Source: Alternaria dauci (lineage: Eukaryota > Ascomycota > Dothideomycetes > Pleosporales > Pleosporaceae). From it: a DNA stretch of 64,000 nt. The stretch lies in assembly GCF_042100115.1 (NCBI RefSeq), contig NC_091280.1, forward strand, positions 744,001 to 808,000, in the 5' to 3' direction. This document shows, piece after piece, positions 33,401 to 46,578 of the stretch (its first letter is position 1; each line of letters starts with the position of its first letter). The notes under the pieces were generated by a model. That model ran no database searches. It was not told the DNA's origin and was given only the letters and a program-made list of their open reading frames with translations. The translations under genes and the position numbers were made by a program.

Positions 33401-35775
33401 TCATCGGTATACATGGTCATGCGGTTGTAGTTGACGGAGCTGTCTTCTAGTTCTCGCCGGTACATTTCATTCTTCTCGTGGTTGCGTTCGAAGAACTCGT
33501 CTGTGTCCTTGGGCGTCGTGGCCTCGTTAAGGATAGACCTCTTGCTTTCGAGAGTGACGCCCTGCGGTCGTTTGCGGGTGCGTGCCGCCTTGGTGCTAGC
33601 TGTTGAGTCCATCGATGCGATGGAGAGGTTAGACTCTCGTCGCTCGAACTGATGGCCGAGAGAAGACACAGATGGCCCGCTGCGGATGGAGTTGAATCTT
33701 CGTGGTGAGCCTGTAGTCTGCGCGTCCCCCCGATAGCTAGCCTCGCTTTGTATCGGGCTGACAGTGTCACCACGTCTTGACTGCGTATCGCTCTCGATTT
33801 CATACTGCGATGCTTGAGGTTCGGATCGCTCGATTGCGCGGGCTTTGGCCGCAGCTGCAGCCGACAAACTGGCGTCGGTGAGTTTCGAGCGGGAGGTGTA
33901 GCTTCGATCGCTCTTCGGAGTCGTTGTGCGAACTTCGTTGGTTGATTTATTACTGTGAGAAGTGCCGAGCGTTTGCTGGAGCGCATTAGGCGTGCGAGTG
34001 GGCGTGCGTGGGGATGGCGAAATGTAACCACGAGAGACCTGTTGCAGAGGCGTCTCAGCACCCGTGCCTGTTATGCCAGTGCTTGTCGATGACCTTGACT
34101 GCGGCCTCTCCTTGGTCTCGGTCTCTGCGGATAGGATGGAATCGCGAGTGAGCTCGGATCCTCCAATGAGCTCACTGCGGTTGAAGGGTAGAGGTGGGAC
34201 GCGTTCCTCATGCACGCTTTCGGATACGCTCTCAGATCGACTGCTGCGAGAGGAGCGATGCTTGCGGTGTTTGCGCTCTTCCTCCTTTTCTTCCCGCGAA
34301 GTGTGGTGCTTGAGAGCAGCGGTAGTAAGGCCAGCTCCAGCAAGCCCAATTAGCGCAGAATCCCGTTGGGACAGGGTCTTCTCGTCCTTGCTCTTCCTGC
34401 GATGAGACTTTTCATCGCGGGTAGTCGAGTCTGCGTAGCTTGAAATGGAGCCCCGACTGGATCGTCGCTCGCTCTTACGACTTGATCCGCCAGTCAGTGT
34501 GGTCCCTGGGTTATCGCCATCCCGATTGAGGACGACCTTGGGCTTGTTGCTGTGGAGCTTGGGCGCGCTCGAGGACTTGGAGACACGGCGTCTGGATGGG
34601 TCGCGAGAGCGGTCGGATTCCATCGTCTCGAATGTGGCTATGCTGTCACGGTTGGCTCGGTCGAACTTGTCCATGTTCCTGGAAGTGCGGTTCTCTTCTT
34701 TCAGCGCGTTGAGCTCAGGGAGAATAAGGCGCTTGATGGCGTCCTCAACTGTGGCTAGCAGTTTGGGGTTGTTGATGGAGGAAGTCGCAGAGACGTGAGA
34801 GCGACGGTCGGCGTTGGAGGAGAGCAGACTGGAGTCGGTGCCGCTCACTTGGTCGACTTCTTTGCTCCTTCTCCGATGCGACTTGCGTGGGGAGGCGAGT
34901 TCATCTTCTCGCCGCCTGGAAGCCTCTCTTGACTTTGAGGATCGGTCCTTGGATTTTGTGGCAGTGCCGCCTTCTGCGGCCTGCTGCTGCAGCTTCTCCA
35001 TGACGCGCTGTGTGATGCAGTCTTTGCTGAGGCTTCTGCTTCGGTGGTGGCGGGGTGCTTTGAGTGTGTCCTGGATGGCCTCTGAGACGATGGACTCGGT
35101 GAATGCGTCCCTGTCTCGGCTTCGGCTTCTGCGCCGCGCGGGCGGGAGGATTTCAGTCTGGCCAGTCATACTGTCTGCGGGCATGGACGATATGTCCGAG
35201 GGCATGGGGATGTAGCGTCCGCCGTCGCTAGAGAGGTCGCTGTGGTCGGGCAGGAGCTCGATGTCGACGGGCGGGAGAGAGGAGATGTTGGAGAGGTCCG
35301 AGTAGTCGACCGTGTTGCGGCGCGAGCTGTAGAGCTGGTCGTACGACTTGCTGTGGAGGGAGATGCGGCGCGAGTACGAGGCGGCGTGGGAATGGCGGTG
35401 GGTGGTCTGGGTGATGTGGACGTGGTCGCTCGCGGTGCTGTTCCTGCTCTTGCGCGAGGAAGGGGTGACGCGGACGCGCACACTGGGGCGCGAGCGGACT
35501 TGGCCTTGGGTCTCGCCTGCCTCAAAGTACTCGATGAGCAGCGAGGTCTGCGAGGGGAACTTTTTGTGGAGGACGCGGCTGCCACGGGGCTTGGTGGGCG
35601 ATGTGGTGTTGATGGTAATGGGGGTGCCGTCTTCGGGGACCGAGTACGAGGTCCTGTCGGTGCGGTTGGAGACGTTTGTGTCGACGTCGTCGGTGTGGTT
35701 GTTTTCGTCTGCGGAATCGAGAGTCGAGGGTTCAGTAGGTGCCGGAAGAGGAGGTCTGTCTGTATCTAAAACCAT
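30406..35775 (-). CDS. very large Ser/Arg-rich, mostly disordered protein
   Basis: Three exons: 35775-30748, 30692-30521 and 30461-30406, giving 1,751 residues. Introns are 55 and 59 bp; the last exon ends SLESYRSSLDSEIF. The sequence is dominated by Ser, Arg, Glu and Gln, with many RRxS and SP sites. A predicted structured part is a helical segment around residues 1145-1205 (ALMDHLTVRDAQRNARDTEI, then LVRSAAEMRNQLDDLKQF), likely a coiled coil. A conserved-looking N-terminal block contains FPSQTSLLIEYFEAGE. Short hydrophobic Ala/Gly stretches (GLGAGAAAMAAAAAYE) occur but are not convincing membrane spans. Large disordered proteins of this sort in filamentous fungi include septal-pore and Woronin-body tethers; assigning it to that group is speculative. 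A long GC-rich 5' end gives false frames on the plus strand. Confidence 0.8.
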
Positions 35776-37571
35776 CGTAGAATCAAAAAGATTCTAGAAG
35801 GCGGGGTGCGTGGCGGAAGACATGCCCGGCGCCGTGATCCTCGAGGACGATATAAGAGAGAGAGGTGTTGTTGTTTGAGGTGTGGGTGCAGGGCCGCAGG
35901 GTGGCTAAGTCCCCCGAGTGCGCGACCTGGATGTTGCTGGTGGTGTTGGGTGCGAGCGCGAACAGCGACCGTGGGGGGAGTAGGAGCGGACAATGCGCGC
36001 GAGCGAACTGTGTGCGGGCGTGAACCAGGACCTGAGGCCACCTGGATGATGTGCAGTGCGTGCGACGCTCTGCGACAATGGCGAGCTGGGCGCCCACGGT
36101 CGTAGCGAAGCTGGCCAGCCACTGTTAGCTCCTAGGTAGCCCGTCGTGACAGGGCACACGCGTGTCACGGGACTCACCAGACCAGACGGCGCAGACAGCG
36201 TGCAGCCGTCTCTCTCTCTCTCGCTCTCTTTCTCTCTCAAAAGGGGGTAACAATGGCTCTACAAGCTCCGTCGAGCTCGTGGAGAGGCTGTCGTTGGGAA
36301 CCAACTCCAGCTGTGGTGGAGAGAAAGCCGGGCTGGGTCCAAGGCTAGAGAACAGCAATCCTTGTCGGCGCTAGCAACAATGGCCGAGGTGAGGCTTATT
36401 GGCCTGGCAGATCGCTGGCTTTGCGTGGGACTATTACAATGTCCCGGAATCATTAGACAATACAGTAGGCGCAAAAGACCGTCTAGATGACGCAGAGAAG
36501 AGTACAGTGCAAAAGAGTTGATGCACGCCGCAGTCGACATGCGACAGGTCGCGTCGTGTCCTTGGCCTACCAACGAGACATGATGACCAGTCGACAGCCC
36601 AGCCACCCGCCCGCGTCAAGGCCATACAGCGTGCCTGAAGTCCCTCGTGGACGCCGTTGGCCATGCATCTTCGGCAGCGCAGGCGCATGTTTCCAACCAA
36701 ACTCTGCCCTCCCAGACGACTGCCCGACAAATGCCAGCCTCTACCGTCCCTCCACCCGGCTGAGCGCTGCGACAAGATGGCTGGTAGCAGCAAAAGCAAT
36801 CACGCCGCTTATTCCCTTCTATTCTTACCCCTCCCGTCCCGCACCGACATGCATATCTGGCTCAAATCAGGTTATGCAAATTCCTGGGGTGAGTTTTTTT
36901 TTGGTTATCTTCCCCCTCGTCCCTGGACAGCCTGTCACTTCACATGTCCGTCTCACCGCCACATGTCAAACACCGTCATGTAGGCCGTCTCGACACTACG
37001 ACTGTTACTACTGCTAGCTAGCTTCTAGCACCCGTGTCGTTACCAGGGGTGATTGCCCCGATTCCCCCGGTGGGCGGACGCATCCGTTTGCTTGTCTACT
37101 CGACGTCATTGGTCATTTCGCTAGACCGACTTGCCAGCGCATCCCCCATACAATCTGCCGCATGGCTTTTTCAAAAATCTTGTAGGGCTGGGCTGCCCCG
37201 GCATGTCCGTCAAGTAATATGCCAGAAGTCCCATATGCCAGAGAATCATGTTCCAAAGGATGCAGACTTGGTGAACTGGCAGTTGGCCCGACCTGATGAC
37301 ACTGCTCTTCTGCTGCCTCAGTGGTTGCTGCCCAAATCCCACTAGCGCTCACCGGTTTAGTGGCGTCGACTGCCAATTTTCTCAAAGACATTGATTTTGC
37401 TAACCATGTTTTACACGCACTACGTTTCATGAACCTACCCAACAGAGAGACCCTTGCTGACGTCCCTCGGGCTACTCGATTAGATCATGCAAATAAATCT
37501 ATACACCCTACATCATTGCCCGCATGTGATTTTGTACGCCAAACTCCTGTCAATGCCGTCCAAGCACCGTC
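35776..37571. other. intergenic 1.8 kb, promoter of the large protein gene
   Basis: No gene is supported. A CT-rich microsatellite sits at 36210-36238 and a CCTAGGTA copy at 36131-36138. Short frames up to 176 codons lack domains and overlap each other. Confidence 0.5.
36210..36238 (+). repeat. imperfect CT dinucleotide tract
   Basis: A run of CTCTCT interrupted by single G and T bases, about 450 bp upstream of the large minus-strand gene; GA-type on that gene's sense strand. Confidence 0.8.
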
Positions 37572-39448
37572 TCAGAACCTCTTGCCGCCCCTCATCGGTC
37601 GTCGTTGCTGCTGAGGCTGGCTTCCATATGCTCTCCGTCCCTCTACCTTCTTGTCGCGGCTCAGACTCGCTCCAAGACTGATGTCGATACGCGGCGGGGC
37701 TGAGAAGCCGAACGACTTGGCCACCTTGACAAGATCCAGCTTGTGCACATCAAATACTGAACGCAAGCTGTGTGAGGCATACGACTGGAGGTAGGACCGG
37801 TAACCGTCCTTCGCACTCTTGTTGAGGTAGTAGTTCTTGTTGATCAAGGCTTCCAGTTGTGACTGGATGTTGAGGATCTTGTTGGAAGGCAGCTCAAACT
37901 CCACAAGAGGCACCCGGTTTTCCTTGAGGAGCTTGAGGAATCCCACTTCAGAGGGCAGGAGGAACATCAAACTCCTGCCTTTGCCGTTAGCACCTCGAGC
38001 TGTTCGACCGACTCGGTGGATGTAGTCTGCAGATATGTCAGTACATGTTTCGTATCCATCGCCAAGGTCCAAAACCTACCTCGGGGATCATCGGGTGGGT
38101 CGAATTGGATGACCCAGTCCACCTCAGGGATATCCAGCCCTCGCGCAGCAACATCGGTGCAGATGAGTGTGCCACTTTGTGCGTTGACAAACTCGAAGAA
38201 GCGATTCGTACGGGCCTGTTGCTTGAGCTTGCCATGCAGTCCAAGCACCGGCAAGTCGATGTAGTTGAGAAGTTCGCTGTAGAAGTCGACTGATGCGCAC
38301 GAAGACAAGAAGACAATGACCTTCTTCTTCTGGTGTTTCTTGAGGAAAGAGAAAAGGAGCCTGAACCTGGTGTCTGAATCGCACAGAACGTAGCCCTGCT
38401 CCAGTCCCTGGACCGTGCTATGTTCGGCTCGGTGATCGACGTTGATGTACAGAGGTCCCGGCTTGAGCGATATCCTTGCGAGATCCTCAACCTTGGTGGT
38501 CTGTGTTGCCGAGAACAGCATCGTCTGACGCTCCGTGGGCAAGATCTTGATAATCGACCTCATCTCGTCCTCGAAACCGACCTCAAGGATTCTGTCCGCT
38601 TCGTCGATGATGAGCGACCTCAGGTTCTTGAATACGAAGCCTTGTGTGTTGTGTAGGTGATCGAGAAGACGTCCTGGAGTAGCGATGATCAGATTCAGGC
38701 CCTTCCTGATCTTCTCGGCTTCCGCGTTTCGGTTTGCGCCGCCGATGCAGATACCAAACGTCTGGCTGTGTGATTCCATGAGCTCGCGAGCTACACCGAA
38801 GATCTGCAACGCAAGTTCCCTTGTAGGTGACACGACAATGACACCAGTTCCGTTGCGCGGTTTGAAACGCAATTGTGAGAGCATCTCGATAGCCGGGATC
38901 AGGAAAGCCAGAGTCTTTCCACTGCCAGTCTTTGCTGCTCCAAGCACATCCCTTCCAGACAGTAGGGGCGGTATAGCCTTCTGCTGGATCTCCGTCATGT
39001 TCTCGAAGCCCATGTTCTTGATTGAAGACATGGTTCGCTCGCTCAGGTTGAGCTCATCGAAACGTGTTGGGTTCGCCGAGGGCATGGTAGTGCCTGATGG
39101 AAGGTCGAGAGCATTGCTGCCCGTTCCAGAAGGAAGCTCGGGAAGCTTGTCGTCGTTGCCTCCATCGTCTTCCTTGTCGCTTTCCTCGTCGTCGTCGTTC
39201 GCGGCACTAGCCTCAGCGGCAACCTCCTCTGCTGCCTTCTCATCTTCTTCCTCCTCACTCTCTGCCCCCTCAGAAGTACCCCGAACCACAGGCTCGGCTA
39301 CGACAGCTTCCTTTTCCTTGCGCGCCTTCTTGCGCGCCTTGGCCGAGTCTACGCCATCATGCGCTGGCGCAGCCTCCACTTCAGCGCTCTTTTTGCTCTT
39401 GTGAGACCTCTTCCTCTTGTTGCCTGACTCGATCGCGGCGGGCGACAT
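37572..39448 (-). CDS. HAS1: ATP-dependent RNA helicase HAS1 (DEAD box)
   Basis: Two exons, 39448-38080 and 38026-37572, giving 607 residues; the 53-bp intron has a TACTGAC branch site and joins PPDDPR to [11 protein letters not shown]. The first 125 residues are charged (Lys-rich then Glu/Asp-rich). Core motifs are in order: Q-motif region with F130, AAKTGSGKT (Walker A, 171-179), PTRELA, ATPGR, DEAD (282-285), SAT (313-315), then [13 protein letters not shown]. The tail ends [13 protein letters not shown]1 unwinds RNA in nucleolar pre-ribosomes, affecting both 40S and 60S maturation. The match over the whole core, including [20 protein letters not shown], makes HAS1 far likelier than other DEAD-box proteins. 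Confidence 0.96.
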
Positions 39449-40321
39449 TGTGTACTGTGCGTCTTGGGGTGCTATGTAAGAGCGCGAAAAAGTTCGACTC
39501 GGAGCGCAAGCGACTTGCCAAAGTTCGAGGACCGAGAAATAATTGCCGCGCTAGAGAACCCTGGTCAGAATAGCGCACGGACCCTTCGGCGGCTTCACCA
39601 CCTTAGCAGACCCCAGTATCTTGCTCGCCCGCGCTGTGGCTCCTCAAGACTGTTTGCCCAGCTCGATGGAAATGTCATGAACACCACATACACTCGCGCG
39701 ACTTACCCCTAGCACTGATCTCAGGAACCCTCTACGCCTGAGCATTCTGAGATCCAATTAAGCTCATCCTATGCAACTCGATCTCTAGACTCAATGCTGA
39801 GTGTTTGCGCGCGCAACTCAATAATGTATATCGCAATCGTATTTTCAGGTCGAGGCTACCTGGCAATCTCTCCCCACCCATTCGAACAATCTGTTTTGTA
39901 CGGATGCTAGAACATCATTTGAGGCACTATTAGACCAAAGAGGAAGTGATGCTGATGTGAATCAACATTCAAGTAGAGTCGCATGATTTTTGATTCGTGA
40001 GTTGAGCTTGCTGATAGACCATCTTCATCAGATCCTGGATACTGTATGTACCTAGATTCTGAGTCTCGAAAGTGGACAGCGGCTTGCATAAATTTAGTAG
40101 GTTTTCCACGGCATCACGACTGGGTGTTCACGCCGCGTCGCACTGTAGACGACATCACGGCTTCATCGTTTGCCAGGCTCGAGTATTGCGAAGTCGCTCT
40201 AGCGTACATATAAATGAATAGATTTTCAAGAGAAATTAGATGGGGCCCAAATATTACCCAAGTCCTTCACGCTTTGAACAATGGCAAGTGTCTTGTACCC
40301 AACAGCATCATCAGAATGCGC
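39449..40321. other. intergenic, no gene supported
   Basis: 873 bp: promoter of HAS1 at the left, 3' end region of the MAP kinase gene at the right. No further feature. Confidence 0.5.
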
Positions 40322-41996
<1,675 letters not shown>

Positions 41997-42888
41997 GGTG
42001 GCAGATGGCAGAGGCGGCGGGGTAAGAGCAAAGGGGAACCAAGACGAGCTCTTTCTAGTTTGCGTTCAAGAAAGGAAGTAACGATCGGGACGGTCGCAGG
42101 AGTCGAGCAGCAGAGAGAAGGCGCAGGCGGCAGACGGAAGATATGATATAAGGCTAGGCGCGCGGCCAGTGTGATGACTGACAGCAGCCGCTTCAACTCA
42201 AAGCGGGGCGGCGGCAGTCGAAACTGGGGCGGGCGGTGGGACGGTCAACGAAGGCGCAGAGTCTTCACCGGGAAGCATGAAGCAATAGGAAAGCGATTGA
42301 CAGAATAACGATGCAGAAAAGCGGTCGTCCTGTGCCTCGTCGCGGCCTCCGTGAGGGCAATGGTGGGGTTGGTGATCCAGTCGCAGCGCATACGAGGGGT
42401 TCGACTTGGCCCAAGGCGGCAAGGCGCTGCTACAGCCACCTTCCTCAGACCGCTTCGCCCGCGCCCCTGGCTCTGCCTTGGAATCAAGACAACTGCCCGT
42501 TGCAGGCCCATGACCGTTTAACCAGCCGACGGCCAGACCGGTGCCTCAGCGCCGTGCACGTCAATCGAGATGAACGCCTGAGCCTAGCGCTGCGAGCAGC
42601 TGCTTGTTGTGCATTTCCGCCGCACGGGCCGCTGCTACGTATTTGGAAAGAGGGTATCTACAGCATAGACACTAACAAAACGTGGCCCGACTCGTGTCTA
42701 CCACGTGCATCCGTCTAGATGGGTATTCAGCCTCTGCCATGCGCAGAATCAAAACCAAATGTCTCTCAAACGCCATATCCGCAGCAAGCAACAGTGCCGC
42801 GTGTCGCTAAGCCAAGAGGTCCCCGCCAATTATGCCAAACAAAGTAAACGCCAATCGTAACATCGCTAAACAGTCAGCTTTTTGGGTT
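41997..42888. other. intergenic, no gene supported
   Basis: 892 bp: promoter of the MAP kinase gene at the left, 3' side of the protease-like gene at the right. No coding signal. Confidence 0.5.
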
Positions 42889-45091
42889 TCATGACTCGTA
42901 CGAGAACCGCCGTCGGGACATATCCGTAGACCCTTCCAGAGGCGAGACGGGGGAGAGGGGATCGTCATCCGATTCGGTGCGTCTGCCATCGCGAGCGCAA
43001 TACGGCGGCAGTTGAAAAAATGTGTCCGAAGCTTCCAGGGACGCACCGTCTCGGGGTAACCGTGGTGTGACAGGCGACACGTTGCCAGTCGGTAGTTGGC
43101 TGCTCACCATCGCCACTTCCGAGGGAGACATCGGTGCAAGCCTTCGCGATTCGTCATGTGTTACGGGAAGTGCGTCTGGCGCACCGGTCGGATCTACGCC
43201 GTTGTATCTCCTCTCACGTACCACCATAGACTCCTTTTCCGACAGTTGACGGCCGTCTGCTTCCGAGAGCACAGGCATGTCGCCAGGCATCTCGTAAATC
43301 TGACGCTCCTTACCGTCTGCCTCGTGCACCAGCCATGAACCCTTCTCTTCTGCACTGGAGCTCATCTCGTGATGTACATGAGATGTACCAGGTAGCTCAG
43401 CCTTGGGAAAGACAGTCACACCCTCGGTACAACTTTGCACTGGAGAAGTCGGAGTTTCCTCCAGAGCGGATGGATCCATCTTGGTGACTGCCGCTGCAGC
43501 GACCTCGGCCTCGTATCTCGCCTTGATGGCTTCCAATTTGCGCTTGTGCCGCCGATGCCAAAACCACCACCCAATTGCGCATAAGAGTAGAGCAACGAAA
43601 AAGCCACCTCCCACAGCAATCCCAATGACTACCGCAGACGATAGAGGCTTCTTTTTCGGGGGAGTGAGATGCGGCACTGCATAAGTAGGCGACACGATGG
43701 GAAGGATTTCTGGTGCCTTTCCAAAAGTCCAGTCGACAGCCGACAGTGTAAAGTTCTGACGTTCCCAATCGACAGTCAAATAAGCTTCCTGCAGAAAGGT
43801 TCTGCCTAGTATCCACTGGCGCGATTCACCACCTCGCCTGATTGGAAAGTACCTCGTCTTCTCCTTTAGTCCTCTGTAGGGGGGGGTTGCCTCCAAGTCT
43901 AGGGCAGCATAAGGCAACGTGATCTGTAGAGTAGCATCGGTGCTATACTTTTGACCGAGAGTAAACGTCACACTGGGGTTCTGGTCGAGGAGATTCTGGT
44001 GCAGCTTATCGTCTACGAGATACAGATCAGTCGCTTCGTCGTACTGCAACCCAAACGCGTCTTCAAAAGCTTGGCAGATTTCAACCGGCAGGTAGAGTTC
44101 GGCAATCGTGGAATCAATGTACATGGTGACGTCGTCAGTTTTCATGAGGTCGATGTCTTGTTCCGACGTGGTGTTCGCTGTAATGCCAACGATACCGACC
44201 ACCAAATCGCGCTCGTTGTCCGGTGCGAAGATGAAGGTAAGGTCGTTGGGAATGAGGCGCGAGGCATCGTAGCCGCCCAGCGTAAGACTTCCGAGGATGG
44301 TCTGGTCACCTATACACACGAGTCAGTTATAGGCAAGAAGCATGTGGGCCCGTCTTACGGTACTGTGCGCCTGCAGTGTAGCCAAAAGACAGACTGGGGA
44401 TGCTCTTCTGTCCGAACAGAGTAGTCATGTAGCTCGGTACTGGGTCATCGAAGACGGAGAAGTTGGTTGACTTGGAATGCACACCTATATGTCCGAGCCA
44501 GAAGTTGGCCGTGACCAAGGTGCCGATGGTGGTATTCTGAACAGACGGCCCCATCTCCCCGGCATTCCCTAGACCCACCGAATCGAAACCGTACAGTCCA
44601 TTGCCGACTAGTCCTAGATACTTTTCAATCCACAGCTGATAGAAGCCCTTCTGCTCCCATGTTTCCGAGTTGCTGCTGTTGAACAAGAAACCGCGACTAA
44701 GCTCGCACTCTGCATCGAAGACGTCGACCGCTGTGATGTCTCCCGTCGTAGGGTCCGTAATGTTTGAGATGCAGGCCATGCGATTGATGGCCCATATCTG
44801 CTGACTCGCGGTCGACACATAGACCCGTACGTACTCCGGGGGCTCGCCTATGGCCAGGGTGAAGGTGTTCCATGCGCCATCGATTCCGATCCAGTCTTGG
44901 TCGGGCGCGACCGTGACGGGTGCTGGCACCGAGGCGATGCCGGGAAGCAACTTGAAGTTGGGCGTCTCGGTGATGTTTGTCTGCACATAGTCGGCGGCGG
45001 CAAGCAAGGGCAGGAGCAGGACGGCGGCGGCGGTGACGAGGAAGGCGCATAGAGACGTGTGGCAGGCGCGATGCCCTTGCAAAGGGACCAT
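42889..45091 (-). CDS. membrane-anchored aspartic-protease-like protein with altered active site
   Basis: Two exons, 45091-44359 and 44309-42889, giving 717 residues; the 49-bp intron joins GAQYR to DQTILGSLTLGGYD. A signal peptide (about 1-33, with VLLLPLLAAA) is followed by a pepsin-like fold: GAWNTFTLAIGEPPEYVRVY, then VSTASQQIW (92-100) where active enzymes have DTGSS, and MYIDSTIAELYLP (307-319) where they have DTGT. The first catalytic aspartate is replaced by Ser and the second motif has lost its Gly. LGGYDASR and WILGRTFLQEAYLTVDW follow as in the fold. A membrane span at 469-493 leads into a 220-residue cytosolic tail rich in Ser/Pro/Glu. This fungal group keeps the fold but probably not proteolysis; a ligand-binding or sensing role is inference. 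Confidence 0.87.
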
Positions 45092-46578
45092 GTTCCGTTG
45101 CTTCCGTGACTAAGCGGCGCGTGGAAGGAGGCACGACTGAAGCCACTCAACCTCGAAGACTACAGCGAACAGCATCACCGAGGAGCATTGTCTGTCCCCG
45201 CCAGCGCCACGGAAGAGGAGGGGGGAAAGAGAAGTAGACACGGACAGCATGCAAAAGCACTCTCAGTCCAAAGTCTGGAGTCGAGCCAGATTGGCCGGAT
45301 CCTGGCATAGCTGCCGAGCGAGCAGGCCAAGGCATATATTGCACCAAATGCTCTAACGAAGTTTGTCACTTGGCTACGGCTCCTTTCGACTCGACGTACC
45401 CGCCATTTGCTGCGATCGCACTTTTTGCGGCAACGCCGCATCCGTCGCTCTTTCTTGCGAGTCCTTTGCTGTGCTTCTCCATCATGCCGCTTCGATGCTG
45501 CGCGGCGGGCAGACAGGCTTGCACCTCAACTCCGTGAGACGGCCATCCTCCTCCGTCGCTTTCAGCCGGTATTCTTCCGCAGTATCATTAATGAAACGCA
45601 GCTGAGTGCCGTGAGGCACCCGACCCCTCGTTTCGCCCCTACACCGGTTGGCACATGTTCGCGCAATCTGGGGTGGGCCTCTAGGCTTTCTGGATCTTCA
45701 GTCTGCCACGGCAAGGCGCTGGGCTTTGGCCACCCAAGCCCGGACTTCGAGGCAGTCACCCCGACCGACAAGCTTGAAACAGTGAATTTTCGAGCGCTGG
45801 AGCGGCGCATTCGCTTAGATTTCCTCTCTTCAGTCTGGCAGATCGGCGCTTGCCAGGAACCTACCTAACGATCGTCATGCTCAACAGGACAAAACTAAGA
45901 GCGTCGAGTTGGCATGCGTCGTCCATAGTGCTGGTCCGGACGCTGACTATGCATTCCTCCTGCATCATGAACGTGGCACGTCAATGTCCGTCAGAGCCTC
46001 AACAATGCCTGCATGATGGCGATCAAACCTTCAGCACGAGGAACAGGAAGGCATGTCTGCAATGGTATACAGGCGCAGCGCACAAATACAAGACATCGCC
46101 GATGCCGAGACAGGCAGGCCGGACTTTTAGCGGCTTCGCGCAAACCTCAGGAGAACTCGCAGTAACTTGCTGTAGTAGACTGGTGTTCTACACCCATGGA
46201 CCTGCGTGGCAGCTGCATTTGACTTCCGAGTTCTTCATGTTCTGCAAGATTGGGGCATGTCATTGGTGACGGCCTGCACCTCACGTGCCATCCGTCTCTG
46301 ACCCCTGTCTGAAATAGGAGGGAAAAGGAACGTAACCAATGCACGAGTAGGTGTCGGACTTCGCCCAGAGGCCTTCCGCGCTGATTTTCCGATAAATGTG
46401 CATGCCTCTGCGTGGGACCACGCCAGTCGGTGCCGTCGATAGGTCAAAACACGCTGGACCCGCTCACCCAGATTGCCTCTGCTGCACTCTTGTATGTCCA
46501 CCACTCTCTTGGGACGACTTGAGGGCACGACGTTCGTTATCCGTAGAGTGTCTGCGTGAGCAGCACTCTACAGCTGTC
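45092..46578. other. divergent intergenic region 1.5 kb
   Basis: It lies between the minus-strand protease-like gene and the plus-strand repeat surface protein gene, so both promoters must be here. Frames of 60-150 codons are present on both strands without domains. No gene is supported. Confidence 0.5.

Noticed and set aside
35242..35797. 175- and 149-codon plus-strand frames opposite the start of the large disordered protein
   Set aside because: Val/Gly/Arg-rich sequence without domains; the minus-strand frame is 5 kb long and clearly the gene.
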